This document shows, piece after piece, positions 15,272-24,715 of a stretch of 64,000 bases of DNA (positions within the stretch are counted from its first letter, which is position 1; the number at the start of each line of letters is the position of its first letter). The notes below the pieces were generated by a model. It worked only from the letters and a program-made list of their open reading frames with translations. It made no database searches and had not been told where the DNA came from. This DNA is from Pseudoramibacter alactolyticus (lineage in GTDB: Bacteria > Bacillota > Clostridia > Eubacteriales > Eubacteriaceae): assembly GCF_050908235.1 (NCBI RefSeq), contig NZ_CP194340.1, one strand, 5' to 3'. The position numbers and the translations under genes are program-made.

Positions 15272-16534
15272 ATGGCAAAAGAGCAAAAACACCCGGCAAC
15301 GATCTCTTGGATCGGTCAATACCTGAAGGACCATAAGCTTTTCCCTCAAAGCTGCACCTTAAGCATTGAAGATTTGCACAACGTTAAAGAAAGCGCCGAA
15401 GGTTTTATGAACGAACTTTTTCGGGTCAGCGGATCCAACGGCCGTTCGGTTGTTATTAAACGCGTCTGCGCCATTCCTATCAGCCGCACGGACAGCCCGG
15501 AAGACCGTGCTAAACCACCGATCGATCCCACCCGCATCCGCAACGAAAACGCCGTTTTAATTTTTTGGAATCAAGTTTCTCCCGGTATCTGTCCGGAAAT
15601 TTACCTTTATGACGAGCCCCTGGGCATCACCGTCATGGAAGACCTGAGCGCGCTGAAAATGCTGCGCCACGAAAACAGCCGGATGCATCAATATCCGATG
15701 CTGGCTTCACGAATGGGCCGCTTTTTTACCCGGAATCTTTTCGACTCGTCTGCACTCAACATGACGCGTTACCGCTTTGAAAAACTTTGTCGCTATTTTA
15801 AAAACGGCGCTTACGACACCTTGTTTTTCTCCGTCTTTCAAAGCAACAGTGTCGTAACCTTGGAACGGCCGATGCAGCTCGAAACACGGCCTCTTCGCCA
15901 GCGCATTATCGATAATCCGACCATCCAGCAAAAAATCAAACGATTGGCCGACCGCTTTTTAAATGCCAAAGAATGTTTAATTCACACGGACATTCACGCG
16001 TCAAATATCATGGTTGATGCCGAACACATCAAAGTCATCGACACGGAATTCGCCGGCTTTGGCCCCATCGCCCAGGATCTCGGACGCTTTACCGCATCCT
16101 TTGTTCTCAACTATCTCTCCTGGTATGGCGATAGACAGGCGAATTCCAAAGACGTTTCAGCCTTCCAAGCTTATTTGATCAACCAAATGATCGCTCTTTA
16201 TGACAGCTTCGATCAAACCTTCAGACGACTGGTCGAAGCCAATAAGGCAATCAATTATCCCCTGCAGCATCTGGATGTCGATCATTATCTTTTGGCGCAT
16301 TTCAAAGAAGCATTGCTTTTCATGGCGATCAACGCCACTTCCCGTCTTCCGGATCCCGCTTTATGCCATGATCTGAAACGCCTTGGCGAAAATCGCCTCT
16401 ACCCGACTTTGCTCATGCTGACCATTTTTGAAGATCTATTCACCAATCGCATCGCACCGCCAAATATGGCCGCTTTCACCCATTATTTAAAAACGTTGAC
16501 CGTGCATCATCCGCGATCCGCTTTTCAACTCTAA
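15272..16534 (+). CDS. methylthioribose-kinase-like (MtnK-like) sugar kinase
   Basis: A 420-aa protein of the aminoglycoside-phosphotransferase fold that looks closest to 5-methylthioribose kinase. Visible are VMEDLSALKMLR, the catalytic loop LIHTDIHASNIM near residue 237, the metal-binding KVIDTEFAGFGP near residue 255, and an MtnK-like helical tail. MtnK phosphorylates methylthioribose, or 5-deoxyribose in related routes, at C1. It starts at ATG 15272 behind GAGGAG and follows eutS-eutP across a terminator. The substrate is inference; a choline/ethanolamine kinase-like role is the main alternative. No mtnA or aldolase gene is in the window. Confidence 0.72.
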   Translation: MAKEQKHPATISWIGQYLKDHKLFPQSCTLSIEDLHNVKESAEGFMNELFRVSGSNGRSVVIKRVCAIPISRTDSPEDRAKPPIDPTRIRNENAVLIFWNQVSPGICPEIYLYDEPLGITVMEDLSALKMLRHENSRMHQYPMLASRMGRFFTRNLFDSSALNMTRYRFEKLCRYFKNGAYDTLFFSVFQSNSVVTLERPMQLETRPLRQRIIDNPTIQQKIKRLADRFLNAKECLIHTDIHASNIMVDAEHIKVIDTEFAGFGPIAQDLGRFTASFVLNYLSWYGDRQANSKDVSAFQAYLINQMIALYDSFDQTFRRLVEANKAINYPLQHLDVDHYLLAHFKEALLFMAINATSRLPDPALCHDLKRLGENRLYPTLLMLTIFEDLFTNRIAPPNMAAFTHYLKTLTVHHPRSAFQL

Positions 16535-16561
16535 ACCGTATATTTGTGCCCAGTGCCACAC

Positions 16562-16600
16562 AAAAAGACCCCGAAAGGCAACCGCTTTCGAGGTCTTTTT
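16562..16600. terminator. bidirectional terminator between the kinase gene and yhaN
   Basis: A long stem (AAAAGACC..CGAAAG paired with CTTTCG.GGTCTTTT) ends in T-runs on both strands. The genes converge here, and the hairpin touches the yhaN stop. Confidence 0.85.
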
Positions 16601-19002
16601 TAAATGCCGATACCAACATATGGCATGCCGGCTTCATCCATGATATTTTTTTCATCACTGCTGCAGGTAAAAAGCAAAACCTGATCGTCCCTACTCACCT
16701 GATTCAAAAATTGAATCGCCGCTTTCTTGCGAACATCGTCGTATTGAACAAAGGGATCGTCCAAAATAAAAGGCAAGTTTCTGCCACGATCCACAATATC
16801 CCGCACGCCAAATCGCAGTGCAAAATAAATTTGATCGATGGTCCCGCCGGATAATTGCTTCAGGTCGATCAATGCCCCGCTGCCCGGGCTCACCACCCGG
16901 ATATTCAGCTGATCATCCACTTTGACTTCGCGATATTTGTGTGTGATTTTTCCCAAAATATCCCCAATCTTCTGATTGAGATCGCCGGCCCGCATATAGT
17001 GGCTTTCCTTCTGATATTGATTGAAGAAGGCTTCGGCCATATCGCAAGCCTTAAGCTCGATTTCGTAGGCCTCAATCTGATCGTTGAGTGCCTCAATTTT
17101 TTCTTTCAATACCACCGGGGATTCGGTTTCCTCTGCGAGCGTCTGGTTCTCGCCTTCTAAACTCGCAATCTCCCGTTTGGCACTTTCCATCGATTGTGCT
17201 AATTTGCGATCTTCGGATCGGTCTGTTTCAAACAAATCTGACCGTTTGGGCATACGCACATAATCTTCACCGGACAAACTCTCGTACAGTTCCGCATTGG
17301 CCTGGCGTTTTGCCTGCAGATCCCGAATCTGTTCCTGAATGCCGGCACCGGCACGGTAATCCTCGATCGAATTCAACTCCAGCGGCGATAAAATCGCCTG
17401 AATCGCGGCCGTCTCCTGTTGTATCACATCGCTGCAATCCGCCGCATCATCGGACAGCCGATCAATTTGATAGTGAAGATCCGTCACCTGTTTTTTCAAC
17501 AGCTTCTGTTCTTCAAAAGCATTTATCAAACGTTTCATGATTTTTTCAAATCCGACGCGATGCCGCTGGCCATAAGTGGCCATGATTTGCGTTACCAGCC
17601 AGTCCGCTTCATCCGTCTCAGAAGTTGTTTTCGGCTGTTGCGATATTCGATGCTCGCTTGACGAAGTCTGTCCCAATCGATGCACCAGCAAGAAGCCTCC
17701 GCCGGCCAGCATTCCGGCTAATCCCAACGCTGAAAGAAACACCTGCAACCCAAAATTGAGCATCGCATTAGGATTTAACAAGGCGACAACCAGCAATACG
17801 ATTCCGACCGATACCACGCCGCCCCAAACGAAGGGACTGATTCCCAAAAGACCCTGACCGCCGGCAAAAGTCCGACCCGTTTTCCTTTCAGCCGCTCCAT
17901 CTTCCGCCAAAGGCTGACCCATACACTGCCGATACAAAGCCCAGTCGTCATTGACACTGGCCTCGTCGATGCCGCTCAGCTTTTGCGACAGCTGCGCTTC
18001 CCGATGCGTTGCCTGTTCCAATTTGTCTTTTGCACTGGTTAATTCTTTTTGAATTGCGGTCTTCTTTCGCGTCAGATCTTCGCGATGCTTTGCCATCAAT
18101 CGAAGCTGATCGTCTATTTCCGGCTTGTAATAGGCAGTTTGTGCCGTTAGGACATCAATCTGATTCTGAAGCTTCTTCCCTTCAGTCCGAACCGCTTCAA
18201 CTTTTCTTCGCTGAGCGTCCACTGCCTGCTGCTCGCGATCACGCTTAGCCGTTTCCAGCTTGCTCTGTTTATCTGCCAGTATCGCCAAATGATCCTGATA
18301 CTGCAAAATTCGCTTTTGATTGGTCCGAATCCGCTGATACTTTTTCTGTGCGAGATCTAATGCTTCTTCATAGGCATCGCGCTTGCGAACGGTTATCCCA
18401 TAATTGGACTGACTTCGTCGAAAGGTGCCGATGGCCTCTTTTTTCTGCGCCAGATAATCCAGTACACCCGTCACCGAAATATCCCCGGTCTGGTCACCAG
18501 CCATGTTAATCAGCCGGCTGTTGATTTCCGCTGCGAGATCTTCATCAGAACGGGTTGCCATTTGTTTAAAATTAACCGTGTTATTATACACAGAAGAATT
18601 AACAGCGTTGTATCCCAGCGGTATATACTGCTTGGTCACCGGATCGTAAGGATAAGTCTCCGAAATATCTTCCCCGGTGATGTTGTCAAAAATGCGAACG
18701 CCATCTCGCTCCTGCAAAAAATCCCGTTCAATGCGAATTTCTCGCCCGGCATTATCTTCGATAATGATAGATCCGTAATATTTATCACTGTGCAACGGCC
18801 GATAACGTTCGTAATCATCACTATACGTCCGGCGTTTGCGATAGGGTTTGTAAAAGCCAAAAAACATCCCCTCGATAAAGGCCTGAATCGTTGATTTTCC
18901 CGCTTCATTGGGCCCGAAAATCAAATTAAAGCCATCCAACACTTCAATGGTTGTGTTTTTAAATCTACCGAAGGCATGGAGATTCAGCGTTTTAATTTTC
19001 AT
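16600..19002 (-). CDS. yhaN: YhaN-like SMC/Rad50-type ATPase with central membrane segments
   Basis: A SbcC/Rad50-related ATPase of 800 aa that pairs with the YhaO nuclease. Walker A is FGPNEAGKST near residue 33. A C-terminal signature (LKQLSGGTIDQIYFALR) and Walker B (LPFILDDPFVQYDD) close the ATPase head. Long coiled coils fill the middle. Two hydrophobic helices sit at the centre (FVWGGVVSVGIVLLVVALL and VFLSALGLAGMLAGGGFLLV), as in Bacillus YhaN, suggesting membrane attachment at the coil apex. The ATG at 19002 lies inside the end of yhaO with GGAGG 7 bases upstream; the frame extends to 19140 without a better start. The role in DNA-end processing is inferred from the family. Confidence 0.93.
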   Translation of the reverse strand: MKIKTLNLHAFGRFKNTTIEVLDGFNLIFGPNEAGKSTIQAFIEGMFFGFYKPYRKRRTYSDDYERYRPLHSDKYYGSIIIEDNAGREIRIERDFLQERDGVRIFDNITGEDISETYPYDPVTKQYIPLGYNAVNSSVYNNTVNFKQMATRSDEDLAAEINSRLINMAGDQTGDISVTGVLDYLAQKKEAIGTFRRSQSNYGITVRKRDAYEEALDLAQKKYQRIRTNQKRILQYQDHLAILADKQSKLETAKRDREQQAVDAQRRKVEAVRTEGKKLQNQIDVLTAQTAYYKPEIDDQLRLMAKHREDLTRKKTAIQKELTSAKDKLEQATHREAQLSQKLSGIDEASVNDDWALYRQCMGQPLAEDGAAERKTGRTFAGGQGLLGISPFVWGGVVSVGIVLLVVALLNPNAMLNFGLQVFLSALGLAGMLAGGGFLLVHRLGQTSSSEHRISQQPKTTSETDEADWLVTQIMATYGQRHRVGFEKIMKRLINAFEEQKLLKKQVTDLHYQIDRLSDDAADCSDVIQQETAAIQAILSPLELNSIEDYRAGAGIQEQIRDLQAKRQANAELYESLSGEDYVRMPKRSDLFETDRSEDRKLAQSMESAKREIASLEGENQTLAEETESPVVLKEKIEALNDQIEAYEIELKACDMAEAFFNQYQKESHYMRAGDLNQKIGDILGKITHKYREVKVDDQLNIRVVSPGSGALIDLKQLSGGTIDQIYFALRFGVRDIVDRGRNLPFILDDPFVQYDDVRKKAAIQFLNQVSRDDQVLLFTCSSDEKNIMDEAGMPYVGIGI

Positions 19003-20092
19003 GATTGCCTCCGTGCTGCAGCAGCCCTTCAACCCCATAGTAAAGAGCTTTTTTTGCAACGGGATCCGTCCCATTGCGCCGCATTTCCTGAATGAAACGG
19101 CCGATGATATTATCCGCATTTTCTTCCAGCAGACGGTCAATATCGAGATCCGGCTCTAAGGCGTTCCCGTCCAATTCCAAATAATAAAAAAGATGGGACA
19201 GCTCTTCCTGCAGCCATTCGAGCGAAAGATCCACATTGTGATAGCCCTCCAGCTTAAGCCGATACAAATGACGCATCCGCGCAGGTTCCTTATCGACGCC
19301 GGTGCAAATGCGCCGTAAATCATCCATTGTCATTCCCGGCTCAACGCCAATGATCCGCGTGATAAACCGCCGTTTCTGCGTCAAGACGTTTTGTGTCTGC
19401 AGATGATGCCGATCAATTTGCCCAACGACGATGCCGCAATCGCCGCCATCTTTAAAACTCAAAGGTTCGGGGCAACCGCAATAAGCCGCGCGCTTGTTTA
19501 AAAAAGTACCTTTGTGAATATGCCCCAACGCCACGTAATCAAAATAATCAAACAGGCTGAGATCGATCGGCATAAAGGGGCTCTGAACATTGAAAGCATC
19601 TCCATGCAAGACCAAAATATTATTATCCGTTTCCTGGACCGGCAAATGGCCGGCGTTAAACGGCATTTGCTTGTAGGTATCGCGCGTCCACCCAAGCCCG
19701 TAAATATGGGTCTGTGTGTCTTCGAAATACACGTCTTCCATCTTGCCGCTTTTAAAAATCGTGACGTTCTCCGGCCAGGCCACCAGCCCATAAAGGCTCG
19801 CCGGACTGTAATAATCGTGATTGCCCGGGCAAATGATCACCTTCGACACGGTGAGCCGGCTCAGTCGTTCCGAAACCATTTTTAATAATTTGATATCCGT
19901 CTCCAGCGAATCAAAAAGATCACCGCTGATAATCAGATAATGAATATGATTTTTTTCGGCCGTTTGAATGATTTTATCAAAAGTTTTCCAGAGCTCCATG
20001 CGTCGTCTTTCACCAAGTTCCGGATCACCGCCTTTAAAATGAAACTGACGCCCTAAATGAATATCTCCCGTATGAATAAAGGATATTTTCAT
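18992..20092 (-). CDS. yhaO: YhaO/SbcD-like metallophosphoesterase (DNA exonuclease)
   Basis: A calcineurin-like phosphoesterase of the SbcD/Mre11 class. Metal-binding motifs in order are HTGDIHLG, ISGDLFD, CPGNHDYY, LHGDAF and GHIHKG. The C-terminal domain is of the YhaO type. The 366-aa length is normal, and its last 11 bases overlap the yhaN start. With YhaN it should form a nuclease-ATPase complex on DNA ends or hairpins. Confidence 0.94.
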   Translation of the reverse strand: MKISFIHTGDIHLGRQFHFKGGDPELGERRRMELWKTFDKIIQTAEKNHIHYLIISGDLFDSLETDIKLLKMVSERLSRLTVSKVIICPGNHDYYSPASLYGLVAWPENVTIFKSGKMEDVYFEDTQTHIYGLGWTRDTYKQMPFNAGHLPVQETDNNILVLHGDAFNVQSPFMPIDLSLFDYFDYVALGHIHKGTFLNKRAAYCGCPEPLSFKDGGDCGIVVGQIDRHHLQTQNVLTQKRRFITRIIGVEPGMTMDDLRRICTGVDKEPARMRHLYRLKLEGYHNVDLSLEWLQEELSHLFYYLELDGNALEPDLDIDRLLEENADNIIGRFIQEMRRNGTDPVAKKALYYGVEGLLQHGGNHEN

Positions 20093-20189
20093 CAGTCATC
20101 CTTTCCTTATCACTTGAAGTGTTGATTGTGCTGTCCATTTAAATGCCTCTCATCAAATGTTCAGCCCTTTCATTTTCTTAATGCTTTTT

Positions 20190-20198
20190 ATTATAACA
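20190..20198 (-). promoter_or_regulatory. extended -10 promoter of yhaO-yhaN
   Basis: On the minus strand TGTTATAAT is an extended -10 about 100 bases upstream of the yhaO start. It is divergent from the leuA T-box promoter. Confidence 0.5.
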
Positions 20199-20302
20199 TA
20201 GCTTTTTTTCTTTAACAGAATTGGAAACTTTTATTTACGGAAGATTTTTTAATCGATCTTGAAAAAAATCGGTTTTTTTATTGCATATTTTTGCCGAACT
20301 TC

Positions 20303-20331
20303 TTGACAATTGTATATGTGAACGCTAATAT
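20303..20331 (+). promoter_or_regulatory. promoter of the T-box/leuA transcript
   Basis: Perfect TTGACA (20303-20308) and TAATAT (20326-20331) have a 17-base spacer. Transcription would start just before the T-box stem I. Confidence 0.78.
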
Positions 20332-20344
20332 AAATCCAACGCAT

Positions 20345-20642
20345 TGACAGGGAGTAGTAAATTTCCTCCGAGTATCCAGAAAGCCGCTGGCCGATGTGAA
20401 GCGGTTGTGAAAGGAATTTGAACTGGCCCTCGAGCGGTAAGCTGAACGTTTTAATCATTAGGCAAACCGGATCCCATCCGTTATCCTGGGAGGATATAAT
20501 CTTAGCAATGCTTGCCGGGACGTATCCGATAATGAGGCAATGAATATGCAATCAATATTCGCTGCGAAATAGAGTGGTACCGCGAAACCGCATCTCAACG
20601 ATGCGTCCTCGCCTCTATGCATCTGGCATGGAGGCGTTTTTT
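20345..20642 (+). promoter_or_regulatory. T-box riboswitch leader (leucine) upstream of leuA
   Basis: T-box leaders sense uncharged tRNA and let transcription continue when the amino acid is short. The conserved T-box AGAGTGGTACCGCG is at 20571-20584. It is followed by a terminator hairpin (CGCCTC with GAGGCG, 20610-20636) and TTTTTT. Stem I lies at about 20350-20450 with AGTA and GAA loop-E-like parts. Candidate specifier codons are CTG or CTC in GAACTGGCCCTC, both leucine, which suits leuA. A TGG reading of the same stretch cannot be excluded without a structural alignment. Confidence 0.92.
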
Positions 20643-20688
20643 AATGGCTCCTGCCGCCCGCCCATTTATCTATCAGGAGGAACCCAAA

Positions 20689-22362
20689 ATGATGAATTAC
20701 AAAAAATACCGCCGCCAATATTTTATGCCCCCGGAACCGTCCAACGATTGGGTTGCCAAGGAATACATCGATCACGCGCCTATCTGGTGTTCTGTCGACT
20801 TGCGCGACGGCAATCAGGCGCTGATCATCCCGATGAGCCTCGAAGAAAAACTGGACTATTTTAATTACTTAGTGAAGGTCGGCTTTAAAGAAATTGAAGT
20901 CGGCTTTCCTGCCGCTTCAGAAACGGAATACGAATTTTTGCGCACGCTGATTGAACGGGACATGATCCCCGACGACGTGACCGTTCAGGTGCTGACTCAG
21001 GCCAGAGAGCATATCATCAAAAAGACTTTTGAAGCTCTGGACGGCTGCAGAGGGGCCATTGTCCACCTCTACAATTCCACTTCGAAGGCCCAGCGCGAAC
21101 AGGTTTTTCGCAAGCCAAAGGACGAAATTTTAAAAATCGCCGTCGATGGTGCCGAGCTCCTCGATCGTCTGGCCAAGGAAACCAATGGCAATTTCCAATT
21201 TGAATACTCCCCGGAAAGTTTCACCGGCACAGAAATTGATTACGCCCTCGATGTGTGCAACGCCGTGCTCGACGTATGGCAGCCCACCCCCGACAACAAG
21301 GTCATCATCAACCTCCCGGTTACCGTTCAATTATCGATGCCCCATGTTTATGCCAGTCAAATCGAATACATGAGCAAGCACCTCAAATACCGCGACAACG
21401 TTCTGCTTTCGCTTCACCCGCACAACGACCGAGGCTGCGGCGTTGCCGATACGGAATTGGGGCTTCTTGCCGGCGCTGACCGCGTCGAAGGGACGCTTTT
21501 CGGCAATGGGGAACGCACCGGAAACGTCGATGTGATTACCCTGGCGCTCAATATGTACACCCACGGGGTCGATCCCAAACTTGACTTCAGCAATCTGCCG
21601 GAACTGGTGGAAGCCTACGAACGCGATACCCGCATGCAAGTTTATGAACGCCAGCCTTATTCCGGGCAATTGGTTTTTGCCGCCTTCTCCGGCTCTCATC
21701 AGGATGCCATTGCCAAGGGCATGCATCTGCGGGAAGAAGACCATAAAAACACCTGGGATGTCCCCTATCTCGCCATTGACCCCACGGATATCGGCCGCAG
21801 GTACGAAAAGGATGTCATTCGCATCAATTCCCAGTCCGGCAAAGGCGGCATCGGCTATGTGCTCGAACAGAAATACGGTTTTAATCTGCCAAAAAAAATG
21901 CGCGAAAACTTTGGATATGCAGTCAAAGACGTTTCAGACCATGCCCACAAAGAACTCATGCCGGACGAAGTCTATCAGATCTTTATGGATACCTATGTCA
22001 ATAAAGAAGACTACTTCGGCATCCCAAAAGCGCATTTTGAACAATTGGAGAACGGACGGATCCGTGCCCATTTAACCATCAATAATGAGGGGGATATCGG
22101 TGACTATGAGGAAGACGGAAACGGCCGTATCGACGCGGTGTTTAACACGGTCATCCGCCACATCCACACCCCCATCGTCGACCTGGCCTACAGCGAACAC
22201 GCATTGGAAAGCGGTTCAAAGGCTCGGGCAGTGGCTTATATCGGCTTAACCCTCGGCGATGGGCGCATTGTGTGGGGGGCCGGCATCGACAACGATATTA
22301 TCGTCGCGTCGATCAAGGGCCTTGTCTCCGCCATCAACCAAATCGGCCCTGAAAAGGCTTAA
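20689..22362 (+). CDS. leuA: 2-isopropylmalate synthase (LeuA2 type)
   Basis: Catalyses condensation of acetyl-CoA with 2-ketoisovalerate, the first committed step of leucine synthesis. The protein of 557 aa belongs to the LeuA type 2 group: YFMPPEPSNDW at the start, DLRDGNQALI with metal and substrate residues, SLHPHNDRGCG and GERTGNVDVI. The C-terminal LeuA dimer/regulatory domain follows. The start at 20689 has AGGAGG 8 bases upstream, so the longer frame from 20617 is not used. Expression should respond to tRNA-Leu through the T-box. No leuB, leuC or leuD is adjacent. Confidence 0.96.
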   Translation: MMNYKKYRRQYFMPPEPSNDWVAKEYIDHAPIWCSVDLRDGNQALIIPMSLEEKLDYFNYLVKVGFKEIEVGFPAASETEYEFLRTLIERDMIPDDVTVQVLTQAREHIIKKTFEALDGCRGAIVHLYNSTSKAQREQVFRKPKDEILKIAVDGAELLDRLAKETNGNFQFEYSPESFTGTEIDYALDVCNAVLDVWQPTPDNKVIINLPVTVQLSMPHVYASQIEYMSKHLKYRDNVLLSLHPHNDRGCGVADTELGLLAGADRVEGTLFGNGERTGNVDVITLALNMYTHGVDPKLDFSNLPELVEAYERDTRMQVYERQPYSGQLVFAAFSGSHQDAIAKGMHLREEDHKNTWDVPYLAIDPTDIGRRYEKDVIRINSQSGKGGIGYVLEQKYGFNLPKKMRENFGYAVKDVSDHAHKELMPDEVYQIFMDTYVNKEDYFGIPKAHFEQLENGRIRAHLTINNEGDIGDYEEDGNGRIDAVFNTVIRHIHTPIVDLAYSEHALESGSKARAVAYIGLTLGDGRIVWGAGIDNDIIVASIKGLVSAINQIGPEKA

Positions 22363-22384
22363 CAATTGCAAAACTATGACAAAT

Positions 22385-22427
22385 AAAAATCGCCAGCTCA
22401 CATTGATCTGGTGGTTTTTATTTTTTG
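22385..22427 (+). terminator. intrinsic terminator of leuA
   Basis: A 12-bp stem with two G-U pairs (22385-22396 with 22408-22419) is followed by ATTTTTTG. The A-rich 5' side also gives a T-tract on the minus strand, so it may serve the convergent thioesterase gene too. Confidence 0.82.
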
Positions 22428-22430
22428 TCT

Positions 22431-23159
22431 TTAAAATTGCAATTGCAGTTGCGTGAGCAATGTCTCATTGGCATTGAAGATATCAACCCGATAACAATTC
22501 GGAGCGATCTCCCGATCCTTCACGGTAACCACATCCCCATAGAGGGCCTGTTCTTTAAAGACGATATCCAGCGTCTTTAACGTTCTGGTTTGAAGTACCA
22601 CAGCCGGCAAACACGCCAACGCCCAAGCCAAATAGCACACATTGTTTACGTGACCGTTATAGTCAATATCCAAATAGCGCACGCTAAACTGACGCACATT
22701 TTCCCAATCTTTGATTCTCGCCAACCGCGGCATTTTAAACCTTGGCCCCTGATCTTCCACATCATAAACCGCATTGATCGGCACTTCATTAACGCGGACA
22801 ATGTGATTCTGCCGACGGTCCACCATCATCCAATGAGACTGGCCATCCACCATGTGCTCCCCCGATTGATTTTTCAAAAAAAATCCGCGATGGGCCGTAA
22901 ACCCTTTAAAGGCCGAGGCCCAGGTCCCCAGCTGCAACTGATCCAGAAACCGGGGCATCTGCCAAAAATCGACATGATACTTTACGACGATCCATGTCAG
23001 ATCCAACGCACTGAGCTCATAAGGCCCGGCTTTTAAAGACGCGCTGTGCTCCAGCGAAATCTGCTGAAAATAATTCATCACGGCAACCGGCGACAAATGA
23101 TGATCCTCCAGGCAGTCATATGTCGCAATGGCCTGCGGCCTCTCAAAAATCTTTCCCAT
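22431..23159 (-). CDS. acyl-ACP thioesterase
   Basis: Releases fatty acids from acyl carrier protein. The 242-aa protein has two hotdog domains, as in the plant FatA/FatB family and its bacterial relatives. The second domain shows VRYLDIDYNGHVNNVCYLAW, with the conserved Asn-His of the active site. It lies 11 bases after gshA and is probably cotranscribed with it. Chain-length specificity cannot be read. Confidence 0.9.
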   Translation of the reverse strand: MGKIFERPQAIATYDCLEDHHLSPVAVMNYFQQISLEHSASLKAGPYELSALDLTWIVVKYHVDFWQMPRFLDQLQLGTWASAFKGFTAHRGFFLKNQSGEHMVDGQSHWMMVDRRQNHIVRVNEVPINAVYDVEDQGPRFKMPRLARIKDWENVRQFSVRYLDIDYNGHVNNVCYLAWALACLPAVVLQTRTLKTLDIVFKEQALYGDVVTVKDREIAPNCYRVDIFNANETLLTQLQLQF

Positions 23160-23170
23160 AAGTCACCCTG

Positions 23171-24613
23171 TTATTCGGCCGCAATGCGGCGTCCCGGGAG
23201 TGCCGGCCCGTCGTATTGTGCAAGCCACGCATCACCCTTTTGCAAACCCAATTGCGTCGCAACTTTGCTTTCGATTCGATACTCTGCTGCCAGTGCCAGG
23301 TTTGTTTCAAGAAAACTCATCTCCTTGATAGATGCGTTCAATTTAGCAGCATAAGTCGTTTCCGGATGGGTTATACGACGTCTTATTGTTTTAAGCATTT
23401 TCTGTCGGCCCAACGACAAGCGATCATCCATGTCCAGCATTTCATCAATTAATTCAAGGGCCCAGGTTTTAAAACCAACTGCTTCCCCATCCCGGCTCAG
23501 CATTAAATCGTCGCAAAATCCGCGCTCGGCTGCCAGGTTTTCATTGCGAACGGCTTCTACCTGAACGGCCGCAAAATCCGTATCCGATTCTGGCTTTAGC
23601 AAACAATAGAGCATCATTTGATGCATGAGCTGCATATCAATCAGACTGATGCCGCATTTATCAAAAGGATTGAGATCCATCGTGCGCATTTCGATATAGT
23701 CGATCCCATCCTTTGCCAGCGAATGCAGCCAATCCTTGGGATCCTTGGGCTTCAGGCGCACCTGCGCGTACAATTCCTTCGGCTGGGAAAGTTTTCCCTC
23801 CTGCACAAATGCGGCCACATCACCCGCAAAATGTACACAGCTATCGTAACGCGGATACAGCGGGTCAATGTTTTTATACCCGGTTGTCCCGTTGCGATAA
23901 CTGGGACCTGCCTCACTGAAATGCCCTTGGGCGCCATCCTGATTGGGCATAAGCCGCAGACACTCCTTTGCAAAAGTCGCATGGGCAGCCGAAGTGGCAC
24001 CGCTCAGATAGATTATCAGCCAACGATAACGCAGATAATTGCGGGCTATTTTTAAATAAAGTTCATCTTTAAACGCTTGATAAGAAAGTGAGCTCTCCTT
24101 TTGTTTTGCGTCACAATACAACGTCTTAATCGTTTCTTCCGCCAAAGAATAATTGAAGTGAATCCCCGAAAGCATTTGTTTCTGGGCACCGTATTTTTGG
24201 GCTAAGCCCCGGCGATAAAGCATTGAAGCTTCCGCATCGGGGGCTCCTTCATAATGCGCAATGGGAATTTGATCTAACGGCGGCAAAACGCAAGGCATCG
24301 AATTGGGCCAAAAAAATTCGCCCCGGGGCAACGCGATTTCCACCAAGTCCGTCAAATGGGACAAAAGCTGATAAGTTTTTTCAACACTGCTTAACGCCGG
24401 TGTGACAATTTCAATTTGGCTTTCCGAAAAATCCGTCGTGATCAGTGGATTGGTTAACTTATTGCCAAAAACGGCAGGGTGCGGTGTCAAAGCCAACGCC
24501 CCGTCTGCTTTCACCCGCAGTCCTTCGCGCTCAATGCCAAAAGAGCCGGCCAGTAAAGCATCTGAAGATACAACGCGTTGAATATTTTCAATTGTAAAAT
24601 AATCTTTCATCAT
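23171..24613 (-). CDS. gshA: glutamate-cysteine ligase (proteobacterial-type fold)
   Basis: Joins glutamate and cysteine to form gamma-glutamylcysteine. The 480-aa protein has GSFGIEREGLRV at the N-terminus, TTDFSESQIEIVTP, LPRGEFFWPNSMPC, a SGIHFNYSL motif and YIEMRTMDLNPFD, all typical of GshA and of the N-terminal half of GshAB fusions. It ends after the ligase domain; no ATP-grasp GshB half or separate gshB is in the window. It may be a stand-alone GshA that leaves gamma-glutamylcysteine as the thiol, or gshB may lie elsewhere. Start ATGATG at 24613 with a weak AAAGAGATG site. Confidence 0.92.
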   Translation of the reverse strand: MMKDYFTIENIQRVVSSDALLAGSFGIEREGLRVKADGALALTPHPAVFGNKLTNPLITTDFSESQIEIVTPALSSVEKTYQLLSHLTDLVEIALPRGEFFWPNSMPCVLPPLDQIPIAHYEGAPDAEASMLYRRGLAQKYGAQKQMLSGIHFNYSLAEETIKTLYCDAKQKESSLSYQAFKDELYLKIARNYLRYRWLIIYLSGATSAAHATFAKECLRLMPNQDGAQGHFSEAGPSYRNGTTGYKNIDPLYPRYDSCVHFAGDVAAFVQEGKLSQPKELYAQVRLKPKDPKDWLHSLAKDGIDYIEMRTMDLNPFDKCGISLIDMQLMHQMMLYCLLKPESDTDFAAVQVEAVRNENLAAERGFCDDLMLSRDGEAVGFKTWALELIDEMLDMDDRLSLGRQKMLKTIRRRITHPETTYAAKLNASIKEMSFLETNLALAAEYRIESKVATQLGLQKGDAWLAQYDGPALPGRRIAAE

Positions 24614-24668
24614 TAATGATCATCTCTTTCAAATCATACCTATCATTTTGATTGGTATAATTCGCTTG

Positions 24669-24692
24669 AAAAAAGCTGCCAAAGGCAGCTTT
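24669..24692 (-). terminator. intrinsic terminator of the hicB-like gene
   Basis: Stem AAAGCTGCC/GGCAGCTTT (24672-24680 with 24684-24692) with a 3-base loop and a T6 run on the minus strand. It lies between hicB and gshA. Confidence 0.85.
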
Positions 24693-24715
24693 CTTAATTA
24701 TATCGCGGAGACTTT

